64,000 nucleotides of DNA from Azophilus sp965199705 (GTDB taxonomy: Bacteria > Pseudomonadota > Gammaproteobacteria > Pseudomonadales > Azotimanducaceae): NCBI GenBank assembly GCA_965199705.1, contig OZ241359.1, forward strand, positions 186,001 to 250,000, read 5' to 3'. Of the stretch, positions 8,225-16,075 are shown piece after piece (position 1 is the first letter of the stretch; each line of letters opens with the position of its first letter). A program made the position numbers and the translations under genes. Under the pieces are notes generated by a model that was not told the origin of the DNA, made no database searches, and saw only the letters and a list, made by a program, of their open reading frames with translations.

Positions 8225-8581
8225 ATGCAACTTGACGGAATTCATCACGTTTCCATCAACGTGAGCGACCTGGATGCGGCCCTGGCCTTCTACGTTGGCG
8301 TGCTCGGCATGACGCAACTGCAACGACCGGACCTGAACGTGCCCGGCGCCTGGCTGGCGAGCGGCGACCAGGAGCTGCATCTCTTGCAGACGGATTCCGG
8401 GCCACCGCTGAAGCAGCAGCATTTCGCGTTTCGCGTTGCCGATGTGGACGCCGCCCGTCACGCCCTGACAGAGGCCGGATGCCGCGCTTCCGAGCCGGTC
8501 GAGATTGTCGGCGTCTGCCGCCAGACCTTCACCCGGGACCCAAGCGGCAATCTCGTCGAGTTCAATCAATCACTGCGATGA
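8225..8581 (+). CDS. VOC superfamily (glyoxalase/dioxygenase-like) protein
   Basis: The 118-residue protein has a single vicinal-oxygen-chelate domain with both beta-alpha-beta-beta-beta repeats: HHVSINVSDLDAALAFYVGVLG at the start and the second FAFRVADVDAARHAL. Candidate metal ligands are His in IHHVS, His in QELHLL and Glu in NLVEF. Such proteins may be isomerases, dioxygenases or resistance proteins; no substrate can be named. The ATG at 8225 is favoured over a TTG six bases earlier because GAGAGGA lies at correct spacing. It overlaps the next gene by ATGA. Confidence 0.85.
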   Translation: MQLDGIHHVSINVSDLDAALAFYVGVLGMTQLQRPDLNVPGAWLASGDQELHLLQTDSGPPLKQQHFAFRVADVDAARHALTEAGCRASEPVEIVGVCRQTFTRDPSGNLVEFNQSLR

Positions 8582-9138
8582 CCTGCGCCCGCCTGCGCGC
8601 TCTGGGCGCCGTCTGCGCCCTGCTGACCGTGGCGCTCAACGCCAGGGCACTGGAGCCAGGACGCATGGCGCCAGCCTTCGACCTGCCAAGGCTTGCCGCT
8701 GCTGCAATCGAGGCAGGGGCAAACCCGGCAGCGGACCGCGTTATGCTTGAGGCCTATCGGGGGCAAGTAGTCTATCTGGACTTCTGGTCCAGCTGGTGTG
8801 CGCCCTGCCGCCGCATTCTGCCCGGTCTGGAACGGCTGCGCGCCGATTGGGCGGATGAACCTGTTGCGGTCATCGGCCTGAATCTGGACAATGACCGGCG
8901 TGATGCGCTGCGGGTTCTGGAACAGACGCCAGTCCGGTATCCTGTGGCGCTGGATGTCGGCGGCGCGACAGCCAGACGCTACGGCGTCGAAGTCTTGCCA
9001 GCCGCTGTCGTGATCGACGCCGCTGGCAGGGTTGTGCGCGTTCTCAGGGGTTCGCAAGCCGAAGACGCGGAACTTGCCGCAGCCGCCATCGCCGAAGCGT
9101 TGGCGGCAGCCGAGCCGGACGCGTCGAAACGGAACTGA
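8578..9138 (+). CDS. TlpA/ResA-like periplasmic thioredoxin
   Basis: The protein (186 aa) has an N-terminal signal peptide (ALGAVCALLTVALNARA) and a thioredoxin fold with the redox motif WCAPC and the cis-Pro loop VLPAAVVID. Proteins of this class reduce disulfides in the periplasm, often during cytochrome c maturation or copper-site assembly. It overlaps the VOC gene by four bases and stands 66 bases before coxB, the oxidase subunit that needs reduced cysteines at CuA and at its two heme sites. A role in oxidase assembly is therefore a reasonable inference, not a demonstrated one. Confidence 0.87.
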   Translation: MTCARLRALGAVCALLTVALNARALEPGRMAPAFDLPRLAAAAIEAGANPAADRVMLEAYRGQVVYLDFWSSWCAPCRRILPGLERLRADWADEPVAVIGLNLDNDRRDALRVLEQTPVRYPVALDVGGATARRYGVEVLPAAVVIDAAGRVVRVLRGSQAEDAELAAAAIAEALAAAEPDASKRN

Positions 9139-9204
9139 CGCGCCTGCCGGGGCGTCAAGGCCAGTAAACAAGGCCACAAAGGGCCGCAAGAGGAAGCAGA
9201 CCAG

Positions 9205-10620
9205 ATGGCATTAGTGATAGCGCTGATCGTGTTGGTCGTGGGCTCGGTGATCTTTCACCTCTGGAGCCCCTGGTACCTGACGGAGATCGCCTCCAATTGG
9301 ACCATGATCGACACCACCATCGACATCACCTTCTGGGTGACCGGCTTTGTCTTCGTTGCCGTCAACCTGTTCATGGCCTATTGCGTCTGGCGCTTCCGCT
9401 ACAACAAGAACCGGCGCTCGGAATATCAGCCGGAAAACCCGAAACTGGAGTTCTGGCTGACCGCAATCACCGCAGTGGGCATCGCTGCCATGCTGGCGCC
9501 CGGGCTGCTGGTATGGTCCGAATTCGTCACCGTGCCGGAAGACGCAGACGAAGTGGAGGCCCTCGGCCAGCAGTGGCACTGGAGCTTTCGCCTGCCCGGT
9601 GACGATGGCAAGTTCGGCAACGTCGATGCAGCCTTCATCACCGACGACAACCCCTTCGGCATGGACCCGGAAGATCCGCACGGTCTCGACGACCGCCTGA
9701 TCGAAAGCAATCACCTGCATCTGCCCATCGACCGGGCTGTCAAGATCAATCTGCGCTCCAAGGACGTCCTGCACAATTTCACGGTGACCGAATTCCGGGT
9801 AAAGATGGACCTGGTGCCCGGCCTGGTCAGTTATATCTGGCTCACGCCGACGCGCACCGGCACGTTCGACCTGCTGTGCGAGGAGTTGTGCGGCATCGGC
9901 CACTTTGCCATGCGCGGCAAGGTCACGGTGGCTGAACGGGCCAGCTACGACGCCTGGTACGCCGCGCAGCCCACCTATGCCGATATCCTGGCGCGCTCGC
10001 CCGGCAACCCGGCTGCCGGACAGGCCTTCTACGCCGCCTGCGCTGCCTGCCACGGACAGCAGGGCGAGGGATTGGTAGCGCTCAACGCGCCCAAGGTCGC
10101 CGGCCAGGAACCCTGGTACCTTCGGCGCCAACTCAGCTACTACAAGAGCGGCGCCAGGGGCGCGCACCCGGAGGATATCTACGGCCAGCAGATGGCCCCC
10201 ATGACGCTGACACTGGCCACCGAGCAGATCATGGAAGACGTGATCGCCTACATCGGCACCCTGCCGGACGTGCCGGCGCAACACACGGTGGTGGGCGACG
10301 CGCAGCGCGGCGCTGATCTCTGGGTAACCTGCGGCGCTTGTCACGGGCGCGACGGGCAGGGTATCCAGGCGATGAACGCGCCCCGCACTGCCGGCATGAC
10401 AGACTGGTATCTTGCCCGGCAACTGCACAACTTCAAGGCCGGCATTCGCGGCGGACACGCCGACGATTTCTATGGCTGGCAGATGATCGAGATGGCCAGG
10501 GTGCTGAAGGACGACAACGCGGTGAACGATGTCGTTGCCTACATCAACTCACTGACGGAGCCGGCAGAGGCAATGGCCGCTGCCCCGGCCGAGACCACCT
10601 ACCCGGGAGCGGAGGACTAG
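9205..10620 (+). CDS. coxB: Cytochrome c oxidase subunit II fused to two cytochrome c domains
   Basis: The N-terminal part has two membrane helices (about residues 1-20 and 35-60, plus a third hydrophobic stretch near 88-105) and then the cupredoxin domain with the full CuA ligand set CEELCGIGHFAM. After it come two class I cytochrome c domains with heme motifs CAACH and CGACH, each followed by similar PWYLRRQLSYYKSGARG-like and DWYLARQLHNFKAGIRG-like segments and a distal Met region (QQMAPM, QMIEM). The near-repeat suggests an internal duplication. At 471 residues it is longer than a one-heme caa3 subunit II. It leads the operon and ends two bases before subunit I. Confidence 0.94.
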   Translation: MALVIALIVLVVGSVIFHLWSPWYLTEIASNWTMIDTTIDITFWVTGFVFVAVNLFMAYCVWRFRYNKNRRSEYQPENPKLEFWLTAITAVGIAAMLAPGLLVWSEFVTVPEDADEVEALGQQWHWSFRLPGDDGKFGNVDAAFITDDNPFGMDPEDPHGLDDRLIESNHLHLPIDRAVKINLRSKDVLHNFTVTEFRVKMDLVPGLVSYIWLTPTRTGTFDLLCEELCGIGHFAMRGKVTVAERASYDAWYAAQPTYADILARSPGNPAAGQAFYAACAACHGQQGEGLVALNAPKVAGQEPWYLRRQLSYYKSGARGAHPEDIYGQQMAPMTLTLATEQIMEDVIAYIGTLPDVPAQHTVVGDAQRGADLWVTCGACHGRDGQGIQAMNAPRTAGMTDWYLARQLHNFKAGIRGGHADDFYGWQMIEMARVLKDDNAVNDVVAYINSLTEPAEAMAAAPAETTYPGAED

Positions 10621-10621
10621 C

Positions 10622-12397
10622 ATGGCCCAAGTTGCCCATGACGCCGTTGCGGACGCCGATCTGAGACCGTTCGAGGTCGAAGACGTCGATCTGTATCACC
10701 CCAAGACCTTCATCGGCAAGTACATCTGGAGCCAGGACGCAAAAGTCATCGCCATCCAGTACGGCATAACCGCCATCGGTATCGGCCTGGTGGCGCTGGC
10801 GCTGTCGGTGGTGATGCGCCTGCAACTGGGTTTCCCGGAGACCTTCTCGATCATTGATCCCGCCAACTATCTGCAGTTCGTGACCATGCACGGCATGATC
10901 ATGGTGATCTACCTGCTCACCGCCCTCTTCCTCGGCGGCTTCGGAAACTACCTGATACCCCTGATGTGCGGCGCTCGGGACATGGTGTTCCCCTACCTCA
11001 ACATGATCAGTTACTGGGTCTATCTGGCCGCCGTGCTGATCCTCGTGGCCAGCTTCTTCGTGCCAGGCGGCCCAACCGGCGCCGGCTGGACCCTCTATCC
11101 GCCACAGGCGATCACCGGCGGAACGCCGGGCGCCGGAGCCGGCATCACCCTCATGCTGATCTCGCTGTGCGTGTTCATCGTCGGCTTCACGATGGGCGGC
11201 CTGAACTATGTGGTAACCGTGCTGCAGGCGCGCACCCGCGGCATGACGCTCATGCGGATGCCATTGACCGTCTGGGGCATCTTCATGGCCACCATCCTGG
11301 CGCTGCTGGCGTTCCCGGCGCTGCTGGTCAGCTGCATCATGATGATTCTCGACCAGCTGATCGGCACCAGCTTCTTCATGCCGGCCATGATTGCTGAGGG
11401 CCAGCAAACCGAATTTCAGGGCGGCAGCCCCATCCTGTTCCAGCACCTGTTCTGGTTCTTCGGCCATCCGGAAGTCTATATCGTCGCCTTGCCCGCCTTC
11501 GGCATCGTCTCGGACGTGCTGTCCACACACGCGCGCAAGAACATCTTCGGCTATCGCATGATGGTCTGGGCCATTGTCGCCATCGGCGCGCTCAGCTTCA
11601 TCGTCTGGGCGCACCACATGTACGTGAGCGGCATGAACCCCTACTTCGGCTTCTTCTTTGCCACCACCACCCTCATCATCGCAGTACCGACGGCCATCAA
11701 GGTCTATAACTGGGTGTTGACCCTGTGGCGCGGCAACATTCGGCTCACCGTGCCCATGCTGTTCGCCATCGGCTTTATCCTGACCTTCATCAATGGCGGC
11801 CTGACAGGGCTCTTTCTGGGCAATGTCACCGTCGATGTGCCCTTGTCCGACACCTACTTCGTGGTTGCCCACTTCCACATGGTGATGGCTGTGTCTCCGG
11901 TGCTCGTGGTATTTGGCGCCATCTATCACTGGTATCCGAAGATCACCGGCAAGATGCTGGACGATACCCTCGGCAAGGCGCATTTCTGGATTACCTTCCT
12001 TGGCACCTACGCCATCTACTACCCGATGCACTGGCTGGGCTTCAACGGGATGCCCCGCCGCTACTACGCCAATGGCGAGACGGCGTTCCTCAGCGAAGGC
12101 GCCCAGGATGTGAACGTGGCCATTACCATCGCCGCCATCGTCGTGGCAGTGGCGCAGCTGATCTTCCTCTACAACATCGTGCGCAGCCTCACCAAGGGCA
12201 AGGAAGCAGGACCAAATCCCTGGCAGGCCACCACTCTGGAGTGGCAGACGCCGCACACGCCGCCCAAGCACGGCAATTTTGACGAGCTGCCCTCGGTATA
12301 TCGCTGGGCCTACGACTACGGCGTGCCCGGCGCAGAGCAGGATTTCATTCCGCAGAATGTCCCGTCCGAAGAACTCGCGGCGGCCAAGCAGGGCTGA
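10622..12397 (+). CDS. ctaD: Cytochrome c oxidase subunit I
   Basis: This is the catalytic heme-copper subunit (591 aa) with the expected twelve membrane helices. Seen are the heme a ligand region MHGMIMV, the D-channel entrance GARDMVFP, the HPEVY motif (CuB His, channel Glu and cross-linked Tyr), the second CuB pair WAHHMY, and VVAHFHMVM with the heme a and a3 ligands. The Glu in HPEVY marks an A1-type oxidase. It pumps protons while reducing O2 with electrons from subunit II. The start follows coxB after one base. Confidence 0.97.
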   Translation: MAQVAHDAVADADLRPFEVEDVDLYHPKTFIGKYIWSQDAKVIAIQYGITAIGIGLVALALSVVMRLQLGFPETFSIIDPANYLQFVTMHGMIMVIYLLTALFLGGFGNYLIPLMCGARDMVFPYLNMISYWVYLAAVLILVASFFVPGGPTGAGWTLYPPQAITGGTPGAGAGITLMLISLCVFIVGFTMGGLNYVVTVLQARTRGMTLMRMPLTVWGIFMATILALLAFPALLVSCIMMILDQLIGTSFFMPAMIAEGQQTEFQGGSPILFQHLFWFFGHPEVYIVALPAFGIVSDVLSTHARKNIFGYRMMVWAIVAIGALSFIVWAHHMYVSGMNPYFGFFFATTTLIIAVPTAIKVYNWVLTLWRGNIRLTVPMLFAIGFILTFINGGLTGLFLGNVTVDVPLSDTYFVVAHFHMVMAVSPVLVVFGAIYHWYPKITGKMLDDTLGKAHFWITFLGTYAIYYPMHWLGFNGMPRRYYANGETAFLSEGAQDVNVAITIAAIVVAVAQLIFLYNIVRSLTKGKEAGPNPWQATTLEWQTPHTPPKHGNFDELPSVYRWAYDYGVPGAEQDFIPQNVPSEELAAAKQG

Positions 12398-12400
12398 TCC

Positions 12401-13057
12401 ATGACCGCCACGCTCATCTTCCTCGCCATCGTCATGGCCGTGGTGGTCTGGTGGCTGCTGCGTCAAACCGTCAACGTAAAGCCCTGGGTAGCAAGCGCGC
12501 CGACGGGGGAGACGCGCGGCGTCGGCTTGTTCCCGCCGGCCAAGGTGGCCCTGGGCGTGTTGCTGGCGGTCATTACTTCTCTCTTCGCCCTGTTTATCAG
12601 CGCCTATTCCATCCGCATGGAACTGGCGGATTGGCGCCCGTTGCCGGAACCGACCCTGCTGTGGGTCAACACGGGTCTGTTGCTCGCCGCAAGTATCGGC
12701 CTGCAATGGGCCTGGCGCAGCGCCTCTCGGGAACAACCAGAAGGCGTGCGTCTGGGCCTCTACGCCGGCGGCGGCTTTGCGCTGGCGTTTATCGTCAGTC
12801 AGTTGATCGCCTGGCAGCAGCTGACGGCGGCCGGCTATCTGTTGACAAGCAATCCGGCCAATTCCTTCTTTTATGTGCTGACCGGTCTGCACGTTCTGCA
12901 TCTGGCGGGCGGCCTGGTCGCGCTGTGGAAGACGCTTGGCCATGCACGCTCCGAGGATACGGCCAGAGCCAGGCTCTGGGTGGAGCTCTGCGCCGGCTAC
13001 TGGCATTTTCTGTTCGTCGTGTGGCTGGTGCTGTTCGGGCTGCTGCTGTCCACCTGA
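12401..13057 (+). CDS. Heme-copper oxidase subunit III-like membrane protein (first copy)
   Basis: The 218-residue protein has seven hydrophobic segments. The last helices, with FFYVLTGLHVLHLAGGL and YWHFLFVVWLVLF, match the C-terminal part of subunit III proteins. It starts three bases after ctaD stops. Together with the following gene the operon encodes two subunit III-like proteins, an arrangement known in some proteobacterial oxidase clusters. It probably stabilises the proton uptake path of subunit I. It is divergent from the second copy, so it is not a simple recent duplication. Confidence 0.82.
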   Translation: MTATLIFLAIVMAVVVWWLLRQTVNVKPWVASAPTGETRGVGLFPPAKVALGVLLAVITSLFALFISAYSIRMELADWRPLPEPTLLWVNTGLLLAASIGLQWAWRSASREQPEGVRLGLYAGGGFALAFIVSQLIAWQQLTAAGYLLTSNPANSFFYVLTGLHVLHLAGGLVALWKTLGHARSEDTARARLWVELCAGYWHFLFVVWLVLFGLLLST

Positions 13058-13098
13058 ATTGGCGCTTTCCATTTACCTGACAAGAGGAATCCTTCACC

Positions 13099-13800
13099 GT
13101 GGCTGAACCTCTCGTGCTGAAGCCGGGCCTCCGGGGCATTGTCGAAGACTGGTCTTCCGATCAGCGGGCGTTCAAGAACGTTCCCTGGGGCAAGGCCATG
13201 ATGTGGATCTTTCTCCTGAGCGACACCTTCATCTTCTCGCTGTTCCTGGTGTCGTACATGACGGTGCGGATGTCCACCACCTCGCCCTGGCCCAACGCCA
13301 GCGAGGTGTTCGCCCTGACCCTGTTCGGCAAGCACATCCCCCTGATCCTGATCGCCATCATGACCTTCGTGCTGATTACCAGCAGCGGCACCATGGCAAT
13401 GGCTGTGAAGTTCGGATACGAAAAGCGCAAGATTCCAACCTTCTGCCTGTTGGCGATCACGGCCTTTCTTGGCGCCACCTTTGTCGGGATGCAGGCGTTC
13501 GAGTGGACCAAGCTGATTGTCGATGAAGGCGTGCGGCCTTGGGAGAATCCCATGGGCGCGCCCCAGTTCGGCGCCGCCTTCTTCATGATTACGGGCTTCC
13601 ACGGCACCCACGTAAGCTTCGGTGTCCTGTTCCTGATCATCACCGCCATCAAGGTGCTGCGTGGCGACCTGGACAAGGAAACCCCCGGTTTCATGACCGG
13701 GCGCAAGAACCGCTACGAGATCGTCGAGACCATGGGCCTGTATTGGCACTTCGTCGATCTGGTGTGGGTGTTTATCTTCGCATTCTTCTATCTCTGGTAA
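13099..13800 (+). CDS. Cytochrome c oxidase subunit III (second copy)
   Basis: The protein has 233 residues and about seven membrane helices. The family signatures are clear: GKAMMWIFLLSDTFIFSLFLVSY, FHGTHVSFGVLFL and GLYWHFVDLVWVFIFAFFYLW. A GTG start at 13099 with AGAGGA upstream is used. The gene belongs to the coxB-ctaD operon, 41 bases after the first subunit III-like gene and 16 before subunit IV. It is a core membrane subunit without cofactors. Confidence 0.94.
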   Translation: MAEPLVLKPGLRGIVEDWSSDQRAFKNVPWGKAMMWIFLLSDTFIFSLFLVSYMTVRMSTTSPWPNASEVFALTLFGKHIPLILIAIMTFVLITSSGTMAMAVKFGYEKRKIPTFCLLAITAFLGATFVGMQAFEWTKLIVDEGVRPWENPMGAPQFGAAFFMITGFHGTHVSFGVLFLIITAIKVLRGDLDKETPGFMTGRKNRYEIVETMGLYWHFVDLVWVFIFAFFYLW

Positions 13801-13816
13801 CGGGAGCGCAGTCAGC

Positions 13817-14152
13817 ATGTCTGATGAAGGTCAACAACACCCGATCGCCATCTACTTCTGGATCTGGGGTCTGCTGTTCGTATTGAGCGCGGCCTCGTTC
13901 ATGGTGGATGTCGCGGGCTATCAGGGATATCTGCGCTGGACCCTGATCATAATTTTCATGATGCTGAAGGCCGGCCTGATCGTCGCCGTGTTCATGCACA
14001 TGATGTGGGAGAGGATGGCTCTGATTTACGCCATCCTCGTGCCACCGCTGGTGATCCTGGTTCTGGTGGGGCTGATGGCCGGGGAGGCCGACTACACCTT
14101 CCTGAATCGGCTGGATTTCTTTACCGGCGGCTGGGTCATCGACAACCGCTGA
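13817..14152 (+). CDS. Cytochrome c oxidase subunit IV-family protein
   Basis: A 111-residue protein with three hydrophobic segments and the prokaryotic subunit IV (COX4_pro) pattern: YFWIWGLLFVLSAASFMVD, then a MLKAGLIVAVFMHMMWE helix, then a third helix. This small subunit helps stabilise the oxidase. It is the last gene of the operon, which contains no heme A synthesis or Cox11-type assembly gene; those must lie elsewhere. Confidence 0.87.
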   Translation: MSDEGQQHPIAIYFWIWGLLFVLSAASFMVDVAGYQGYLRWTLIIIFMMLKAGLIVAVFMHMMWERMALIYAILVPPLVILVLVGLMAGEADYTFLNRLDFFTGGWVIDNR

Positions 14153-14183
14153 CGCGCCGCCCGTTCCCCCTTTTACCGGGATT

Positions 14184-14221
14184 CCGCCCTGCCTGAGCGA
14201 CGCTGCCGAGCCTCAGGGCGG
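14184..14221. terminator. Possible terminator between the oxidase operon and HiPIP gene
   Basis: CCGCCCTG (14184-14191) and CAGGGCGG (14214-14221) form a perfect eight-base GC-rich inverted repeat with a 22-base loop, located between the convergent subunit IV and HiPIP genes. No T-tract follows, so it may be a weak or Rho-assisted terminator. Confidence 0.35.
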
Positions 14222-14249
14222 AGTCGCCGGGGTGTTGGCATCGCTGGCG

Positions 14250-14582
14250 TCAGCCGGGTATGGCGACCCAGACATTGCACCAACCCTTGGCCGCCACCAG
14301 CTTGCCAGGCAAGATCGCACAGGCGCCCCATGCCTCTTCGGTGGCCTTGTACTGAATGCAATTGTCGCAGTACTGGCTGGCTCCTTCCGGCGTGCCGCGC
14401 TTCGGGTATTTCTGCAGATCGACGTCGGCTGCGTCATGCTTGTATCCCAGGGCCATCGCCACCGGATCATCTTCCGTGACCCTCGGTTCCCCCTGCGACC
14501 AGGCCGGCGTCGCGAGATTGACAAGCGGAATCGCGCCCAATCCGGTGGCCCAGGTTTTCAGGAATTGACGTCGTGGCTGCAT
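14250..14582 (-). CDS. High-potential iron-sulfur protein (HiPIP)
   Basis: The start at 14582 has GGAGG six bases upstream. The precursor (110 aa) begins with a Tat-type signal (PRRQFLK, then a hydrophobic stretch ending PAWSQ). The mature part shows the HiPIP cysteine pattern: CDNC, then ACAILPGKLVAAKGWC, giving four Cys for a [4Fe-4S] cluster, and the late GWCNVW. HiPIPs carry single electrons in the periplasm at high potential. It is convergent with the cytochrome oxidase operon, so it is a plausible electron donor to the oxidase, though this is inferred from position only. Confidence 0.95.
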   Translation of the reverse strand: MQPRRQFLKTWATGLGAIPLVNLATPAWSQGEPRVTEDDPVAMALGYKHDAADVDLQKYPKRGTPEGASQYCDNCIQYKATEEAWGACAILPGKLVAAKGWCNVWVAIPG

Positions 14583-14737
14583 GATGATCCTCCACAATGG
14601 CTGGCTTGAATGGTTGGCTTGGTAACGCCCCGGCTATCGCCTGTGCCGGCCCGCATCTCGCGTCGGGGCACTGACCAGGAAGCGCGATTGGTCAAGGCAG
14701 CAGGATTATACCCCGACCCACCGCCCAGAGCGCGCTG

Positions 14738-16075
14738 ATGGCGCTCGGATTCTATCGACTGCTTGTGTGGCTCGCGCTGCCGCTGCTGCCCTTGCGCCTC
14801 TTGTGGCGAGCGCGACGCGAGCCTGCCTATGCACGCCGGCTTGGTGAGCGGTTCGGGCGGACGCCGCCCGCTGTCCCCACCGGCGCACCCTGGGTACACG
14901 CCGTCTCCGCCGGTGAGACCATCGCTGCGGCCCCCTTGGTGCGAGCGCTTGGGGAGCGCCTTGGCAAGCCGGTTCTGCTGACCAGCCTGACGCCGGCAGG
15001 CGCCGAGCAAGCCAGGCGATTGCTGTCTGGCGTTGCCACCCACTGCTATGCCCCCTACGATCATCCGTTGATGGTGCGCGCCTTCCTCCGCCGGACTCGG
15101 CCAAGGGCGCTGATTCTGATGGAGACCGAACTCTGGCCGAACCTCATTCACGAGGCGCACGAGCGGCGCATTCCCGTACTGCTTGTCAACGCCCGGCTGT
15201 CGGCCCGGTCGGCGCGCCGCTACGCCCGAATCCCGGGTCTGACCCGCGCCATGCTCGACAAGGTGCAATGTGTGGCCTGCCAATACCCGGATCACGCCCG
15301 ACGATTCCAGGCCCTGGGCGCACACCCAAGTCGGCTTCATACACTCGGCAACATCAAGTTCGACGCCAGCCTGCCAGCGGATCATGCGAGTCGGGCCGCC
15401 ACGATTCGAGCGCAACTCGGCTGGCGGGAAGCCCCGGTCTGGATTGCCGCCAGCACCCATGCCGGCGAAGAGTCGATCATTCTCGCAGCGCACCGCATAT
15501 TGCGCGAGAGACTGCCCGCCAGCCGCCTGTTGCTGGCGCCCAGGCATCCGGCCCGAAGCCAGGGCCTGCTGCATCTGATCCGGAACGAGGCGCAGGGCCT
15601 TGATGCCCAGCTCGCGAGCCGCTGGCTGCTTGCTGACACGCAACACCAGGACGAGGCAAGGCCGCAAACCAGCCCTGAGGTGGTGATTGCAGACAGCATG
15701 GGCCTGCTGCAGACGCTGTACGGCGTGGCGGACGCGGCATTCATCGGCGGCAGCCTGAACGGCGGCGGTGGCCACAACCCCATCGAAGCCGCCCTCTGCC
15801 GACTGCCGATCATCATGGGGCCATCCCGATACAATTTCGACGATGTGGCGGCCCGCTTCGCAGAGGCGCAATGCCTTGCGTCAGCCGCCAACGCCCGGCA
15901 ACTGGCGGAAAGGCTGGGCCATTGGCTTGCCGACGCAGAAGCGCGCCATGCGGCAGGCAGCCGGGCGCTCAGCACCGTGCGCGAAAATGCCGGCGCCTTG
16001 AACCGAATGATCGGGCTGGTGCTGAAGGAGCTTCAGGAACCGCTGCGCGACACCGAATCGGCCGGGTCGGTATAG
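14738..16075 (+). CDS. waaA: 3-deoxy-D-manno-octulosonic acid transferase
   Basis: WaaA adds Kdo sugars to lipid IVA in LPS inner-core synthesis at the inner-membrane face. The 445-residue protein starts with a hydrophobic anchor, then a GT-B glycosyltransferase: the N-terminal WVHAVSAGET motif with the catalytic Glu, METELWPN, GNIKFD, AASTHAGEE in the second domain, and the donor-binding SLNGGGGHNPIEAA near the C-terminus. Its presence implies a Gram-negative outer membrane. The last 43 bases overlap the 3' end of the tolC gene on the other strand. Confidence 0.96.
   Translation: MALGFYRLLVWLALPLLPLRLLWRARREPAYARRLGERFGRTPPAVPTGAPWVHAVSAGETIAAAPLVRALGERLGKPVLLTSLTPAGAEQARRLLSGVATHCYAPYDHPLMVRAFLRRTRPRALILMETELWPNLIHEAHERRIPVLLVNARLSARSARRYARIPGLTRAMLDKVQCVACQYPDHARRFQALGAHPSRLHTLGNIKFDASLPADHASRAATIRAQLGWREAPVWIAASTHAGEESIILAAHRILRERLPASRLLLAPRHPARSQGLLHLIRNEAQGLDAQLASRWLLADTQHQDEARPQTSPEVVIADSMGLLQTLYGVADAAFIGGSLNGGGGHNPIEAALCRLPIIMGPSRYNFDDVAARFAEAQCLASAANARQLAERLGHWLADAEARHAAGSRALSTVRENAGALNRMIGLVLKELQEPLRDTESAGSV

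Noticed and set aside
9211..10458. 415-aa minus-strand open frame
   Set aside because: Antisense to coxB, whose CuA and heme motifs are unmistakable.
10544..13072. 842-aa minus-strand open frame
   Set aside because: Lies fully antisense to coxB-ctaD-subunit III and its translation is a His/Asp/Gln-rich non-protein pattern produced by GC-rich codon use.
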